Assembly: GCA_046295175.1 (NCBI GenBank)
Contig: JBKBNY010000003.1
Coordinates: 186,001 to 250,000 of the forward strand
Source: JALOLV01 sp046295175
GTDB lineage: Bacteria > Bacteroidota > Bacteroidia > Cytophagales > Spirosomataceae
Direction: 5' to 3'
DNA: 64,000 bases
A program made the position numbers and the translations under genes. The notes under the pieces were generated by a model. It saw only the letters and a program-made list of their open reading frames with translations. It was not told the DNA's origin and searched no databases. This document shows positions 60,732 through 64,000 of the stretch, piece by piece; position 1 is the stretch's first letter, and each line of letters begins with the position of its first letter.

Positions 60732-63614
60732 TTAGTTGCAACCACCAATTTCAGCCCTGAAAACACTGCCAGATGCTGCCATAAATCCACTACCCGCAGA
60801 TGGCTGAAGTGTGATAGACTTTGCAGCTCGGTAGGTTGTATTCACACCAGAATTAATAATTTGAGATGACGAAATATTCTCGGAGGCTTGTTGGATTCCA
60901 GAAGAAGATAATCCAGAAATATTTAGATTGACCTGACAATCAGGTAAAATATTAATTTGTCTAAAATTGCTGCTTAGCGTTCCGCAAAGGGTGTTGTTGC
61001 TGATACTGTTCTGGAAAGTAGCGAAGTTTGTGTTTATAAAATTGGCAAGAATGACATTATCGACAAAAGAAAAAACATAGACTTTATAATTACCTACTGG
61101 ATACGATGATAGATTTGTGTTGTTACGAAAACCTACGATATTGTTGTTTTCGTTGACAACTAAGTATTGAAAAGCTGTTTTTTGAGGTTCTGAATACCTG
61201 GCATTTCCACCAACATTGTTTGTGATATTGATGTTGTAAGTTCCCGAATTACCATTCCCAAAACCCGAAATTATCAATACGTAATTGATACCCGCCGTGA
61301 GATTTGCACTCAAACTACTACTTAATCCAACTGTAGAGCCATTGAAGTTTGCATTTGAAGTGAGCCAATTACCACACAAATTGCCGATTTCGTAGCTGTT
61401 TTGGTACAGATTTAAAACTCTTGATGAGAGCGTTCCGCCAGTGAATGTAAAGGAGTAAGTACCAGTCTCGGTTACTTGGAATGTTATCTTATCGTATTGA
61501 GGCGAATTTGAAAAAAATATACACTGCGAATTTGTTTGATTGAATGCTACCAAATTGGTAGTCGGGTCACTGGAATCTATCGTTCCTGAAATTGGCGAAA
61601 CCAAACCAAATAGAGCATTTGAATTAACATTGAGGTTACTCGAACCCACAATCTCAGAAACTGTATTGCTCGGAATAATGATACTTGAAACTTCTTTCAA
61701 GCATGAATTAGAAATGGTGATGTTGTAGTCATTAATATCGAAAAAAATGTTGCCAATGGCTTCTATTTTTATTCTACCCATTGTTGTTACGTTGTTCGGA
61801 ATTGCTATCAGTTCAGAGCCATCATTTGGTGTTGAAACGAGTAATGTAATCGGGAAGGTCTGTCCTCCATCCGTCGAGAATGTGACTTTTACGTTGCTAC
61901 AATTTATCGGGGCAGTATTTGTGCCTGACACATCCCAAGTAAGAAGAACGTTATCTATACCATTGTAAACCCAAGTATTTGGGTTATTAAATGAGGTGAT
62001 TTTGAAGGGATTAGTGTTAACAACCGTAATATCAATTGAGGCACAATGTACTCCACCGCCAGAAAGATTACCATCTCGGCCCGTCAAACGCATTGTAATT
62101 GTACGACCTACCTGTGGTAAAGCCTCATCATTATTCGGGATATTACCATTTAGAATCGATGACAATGCAGGAAAAGTCCGAATATTGCCTGAAATGCTTG
62201 GCGGTAAACTCCTAAAAATTGGCGAAGTAGTTGAGTTCTGGGCTTCGTCGGCTCCACCTCGGGTAGTTCCTAAGTTATATTGTTCCCAATTGTACTGAAT
62301 GGTGTGTCCGTCGGCATCGCTTCCACTACCTTCGAGCATAAATGGTGTTCCCTTCGGAATTATCAACGTTTTTGCATTTGGATTAGCCAAGACTACGGGC
62401 GGAGTATTACCAGTGGGTGTATTGACACTACAATTGCCAGTACTTATACTGTAATTGATAATAGATTGTAAACTATTGGTGTGAAAATACGAACGACTCA
62501 CCGAGCCACTAATGTTATCGGGCGTACAATTACCCCAATAAGACATGAAAGTTGAACCGCTGCCGGGTTCATAAGCAGAGCTTGTCATGATGTTTCCGTT
62601 ACAACTTCCTGATACACTATTGAATGTATGTCCTGCACTAAACTGATGCCCAACCTCGTGGATAAATGTTGAAAACGAAGACGGGGTAGAGCCACTCCAA
62701 CCCCCTGCTTTTATTGGGCTTGGGTTTGCCGTAACATTATTGTTTCTACACGGCCCATTGAGATACGCCACTCCACCGCCCGATGTACCATGTAGGACGT
62801 GGCCAATATCGTAGGTGTTCAGTGCGAAATTGGAAGGCTCACTACTTGCCAATGCCCCAAATACTTCGGCAGCCTTGTCGGCATTTGCACCGTTAAATGG
62901 GTCGGTTGCTGCATCGGTATAAAACTTAGTTGTTACCAATGTAAAACTTACAGATGCCTCTTTTTCGTAAATGGCTTTGAGCGAATTGACGATACTAACC
63001 ACAGCTGCTTGTGCGGAGGTTTCTGTTCCTCCATTATTAACATAAAATTCACCAGTTGTTACAATAGCCATTCGGTATGTTCGTAGTGTTGAGCCATTGC
63101 TATATGTCTGAATTGCGTTTTCTCGTAGATTTTTTCCGAATGTACCGATGTGTTGGTCGGTAAGATTACATTCACCTTCATTGAGCAAGTCATTCTGAAA
63201 AAATACCTCATGTTCGTTTTGAAGATTGATTTTTGGTGCGATAATGACATTTCCTTCATTTTCAAAAATTAATCCATAAACACCACTTGGAGCTACTGTG
63301 ATTAATCCGTCAGAATTATCACCGAATATTCGATAGGTTTTGATTTCGGGATATTTTTTGGCGAGGTCAGTACTCATTAATGGCGATTCGACCACAACAA
63401 AAGATTTATTTTGCCCATTGGGGAGTGGTAATTTGATTGAAATACCAGCCGAATTTGCTTGGTTTTTGGCAGTTGTAATATTGATTTCGGAAGGGGCTTT
63501 GAGTAAAATATTTCTAATTTCTGAAATATTAATCGGGACTATTCGTGTAGTTGATTGAGAATAAACACTAAAGAATAATTGTAAAAAGATTAAACTAATG
63601 TAGAGTTTTTTCAT
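60732..63614 (-). CDS. Secreted metzincin (reprolysin-type) protease with C-terminal 3-coathanger-type domain
   Basis: A 960-residue secreted protein with a signal peptide ending near Gln20 (SVYSQ). After a propeptide region, the protease domain carries HEVGHQFSAGHTF (His319, Glu320, His323, His329) and a Met-turn in STFMSYWGNC. Later parts are beta-sandwich domains (VLANPNAKTLIIPKG; VLLTWDVSGTNTAP). The last ~80 residues (TTYRAAKSITLQPSAGSG; SGSVFRAEIGGCN) match the terminal domain of the protein cut by the right edge. It probably degrades proteins outside the cell. Confidence 0.88.
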   Translation of the reverse strand: MKKLYISLIFLQLFFSVYSQSTTRIVPINISEIRNILLKAPSEINITTAKNQANSAGISIKLPLPNGQNKSFVVVESPLMSTDLAKKYPEIKTYRIFGDNSDGLITVAPSGVYGLIFENEGNVIIAPKINLQNEHEVFFQNDLLNEGECNLTDQHIGTFGKNLRENAIQTYSNGSTLRTYRMAIVTTGEFYVNNGGTETSAQAAVVSIVNSLKAIYEKEASVSFTLVTTKFYTDAATDPFNGANADKAAEVFGALASSEPSNFALNTYDIGHVLHGTSGGGVAYLNGPCRNNNVTANPSPIKAGGWSGSTPSSFSTFIHEVGHQFSAGHTFNSVSGSCNGNIMTSSAYEPGSGSTFMSYWGNCTPDNISGSVSRSYFHTNSLQSIINYSISTGNCSVNTPTGNTPPVVLANPNAKTLIIPKGTPFMLEGSGSDADGHTIQYNWEQYNLGTTRGGADEAQNSTTSPIFRSLPPSISGNIRTFPALSSILNGNIPNNDEALPQVGRTITMRLTGRDGNLSGGGVHCASIDITVVNTNPFKITSFNNPNTWVYNGIDNVLLTWDVSGTNTAPINCSNVKVTFSTDGGQTFPITLLVSTPNDGSELIAIPNNVTTMGRIKIEAIGNIFFDINDYNITISNSCLKEVSSIIIPSNTVSEIVGSSNLNVNSNALFGLVSPISGTIDSSDPTTNLVAFNQTNSQCIFFSNSPQYDKITFQVTETGTYSFTFTGGTLSSRVLNLYQNSYEIGNLCGNWLTSNANFNGSTVGLSSSLSANLTAGINYVLIISGFGNGNSGTYNINITNNVGGNARYSEPQKTAFQYLVVNENNNIVGFRNNTNLSSYPVGNYKVYVFSFVDNVILANFINTNFATFQNSISNNTLCGTLSSNFRQINILPDCQVNLNISGLSSSGIQQASENISSSQIINSGVNTTYRAAKSITLQPSAGSGFMAASGSVFRAEIGGCN

Positions 63615-63659
63615 GTAAATTAGGTTTTGCTGGGTATCCGATTAAATATTAAATGACAA

Positions 63660-63684
63660 AAAGTGAGCCAATTAGACTCACTTT
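63660..63684 (-). terminator. Terminator of the right-edge gene
   Basis: Perfect 8-bp arms AAAGTGAG (63660-63667) and CTCACTTT (63677-63684) with a 9-nt loop. On the minus strand a T-run follows. It lies ~27 nt after the stop codon at 63711. Confidence 0.8.
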
Positions 63685-63710
63685 CTGTTATAAAATATTT
63701 ATGTTAGATA

Positions 63711-64000
63711 CTAATTGCAACCACCGATTTGCGTTTTAAAAACACTTCCACTTGCCGCCGAAAATCCACTGCCCGTCAGTGGAGTAAGGGTAATTGAATT
63801 TCCTGCTCGGTAGGTTACATTTACACCATTGGCAATGGTTTGAGTTGAACTAATCGTTTGGCTTGCCTGCTGTGTACCTGCAGTTGCTGCTCCCGAAAGG
63901 GCTAAAGTAGATGAGCAGTTGGGGCCGATGACATTAAGTGTTTTTGAATTACTGCTAAACAAAATACATGAACCCAAATTATAAACTTGGTTCATGGTTT
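63711..64000 (-). CDS. C-terminus of a secreted protein with 3-coathanger-type domain (partial)
   Basis: The last ~96 codons of a gene that continues beyond the right edge. The end is ANGVNVTYRAGNSITLTPLT and SGSVFKTQIGGCN, clearly related to the C-terminus of the neighbouring protease (same TYRA..SITL and GSVF..(E/Q)IGGCN pattern). The rest of the protein, including any catalytic domain, is outside the window. It is likely secreted like its neighbour; nothing more can be said. Confidence 0.75.
   Translation of the reverse strand, partial: TMNQVYNLGSCILFSSNSKTLNVIGPNCSSTLALSGAATAGTQQASQTISSTQTIANGVNVTYRAGNSITLTPLTGSGFSAASGSVFKTQIGGCN

Overview
The window comes from a low-GC member of the Bacteroidota, most likely order Cytophagales (Spirosomaceae-like). 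The signs are a SusC/SusD pair, RteC and IntDOT-type mobile-element proteins, DUF4249, a DUF7935-like protein, a reprolysin with a C-terminal 3-coathanger-type domain, and promoters of the Bacteroidota form TTG-N20-TAnnTTTG (clear at tRNA-Asp, a DinB gene, rpsT and sdpR). The genus cannot be fixed from the sequence alone.

Region 1 (1-30.7 kb) looks like an integrative element, or the remains of one. At the left edge, all on the minus strand, are a primase/ATPase cut by the window edge, an excisionase-type HTH protein and RteC. At the right end, beside tRNA-Asp, is a tyrosine integrase on the same strand with an inverted and direct repeat array in front of it. Between these lie about 26 kb of other genes. 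The main one is a long minus-strand L-rhamnose operon: SusC, SusD, esterase, GH78 rhamnosidase, LigB dioxygenase, SnoaL-like protein, carboxylesterase, RhaT, RhaEW, RhaI, kinase and lactate dehydrogenase. Together these would release rhamnose outside the cell, import it, and take it through rhamnulose-1-phosphate and L-lactaldehyde to lactate and pyruvate. GntR, LysR and AraC regulator genes sit upstream. A divergent plus-strand unit carries an IorAB-type molybdenum hydroxylase flanked by two pseudogenes, followed by about 0.9 kb without genes.

Region 2 (30.7-60 kb) is ordinary chromosome: tRNA-Asp, DinB, an M20 peptidase, Nif3, a zinc-ribbon coiled-coil protein, a TPR protein, rpsT, dnaN, isocitrate dehydrogenase, OxyR, MutS2, an A-type Fe-S protein, TauE, DUF349, DUF4249, QueD-FolE and EttA. 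Less ordinary items are a papain-like protease with an acidic tail of eight 39-bp repeats, a zeta-like toxin with a small partner just in front of ettA, and a palindromic repeat (CCGTGnCACGG arms) in three intergenic gaps.

Region 3 (59.4-64 kb) holds an sdpR-sdpI pair without a visible toxin gene, with two operator palindromes, one lying on the predicted promoter. It is followed by a secreted metzincin protease and the C-terminus of a second protein with the same terminal domain, cut by the right edge.
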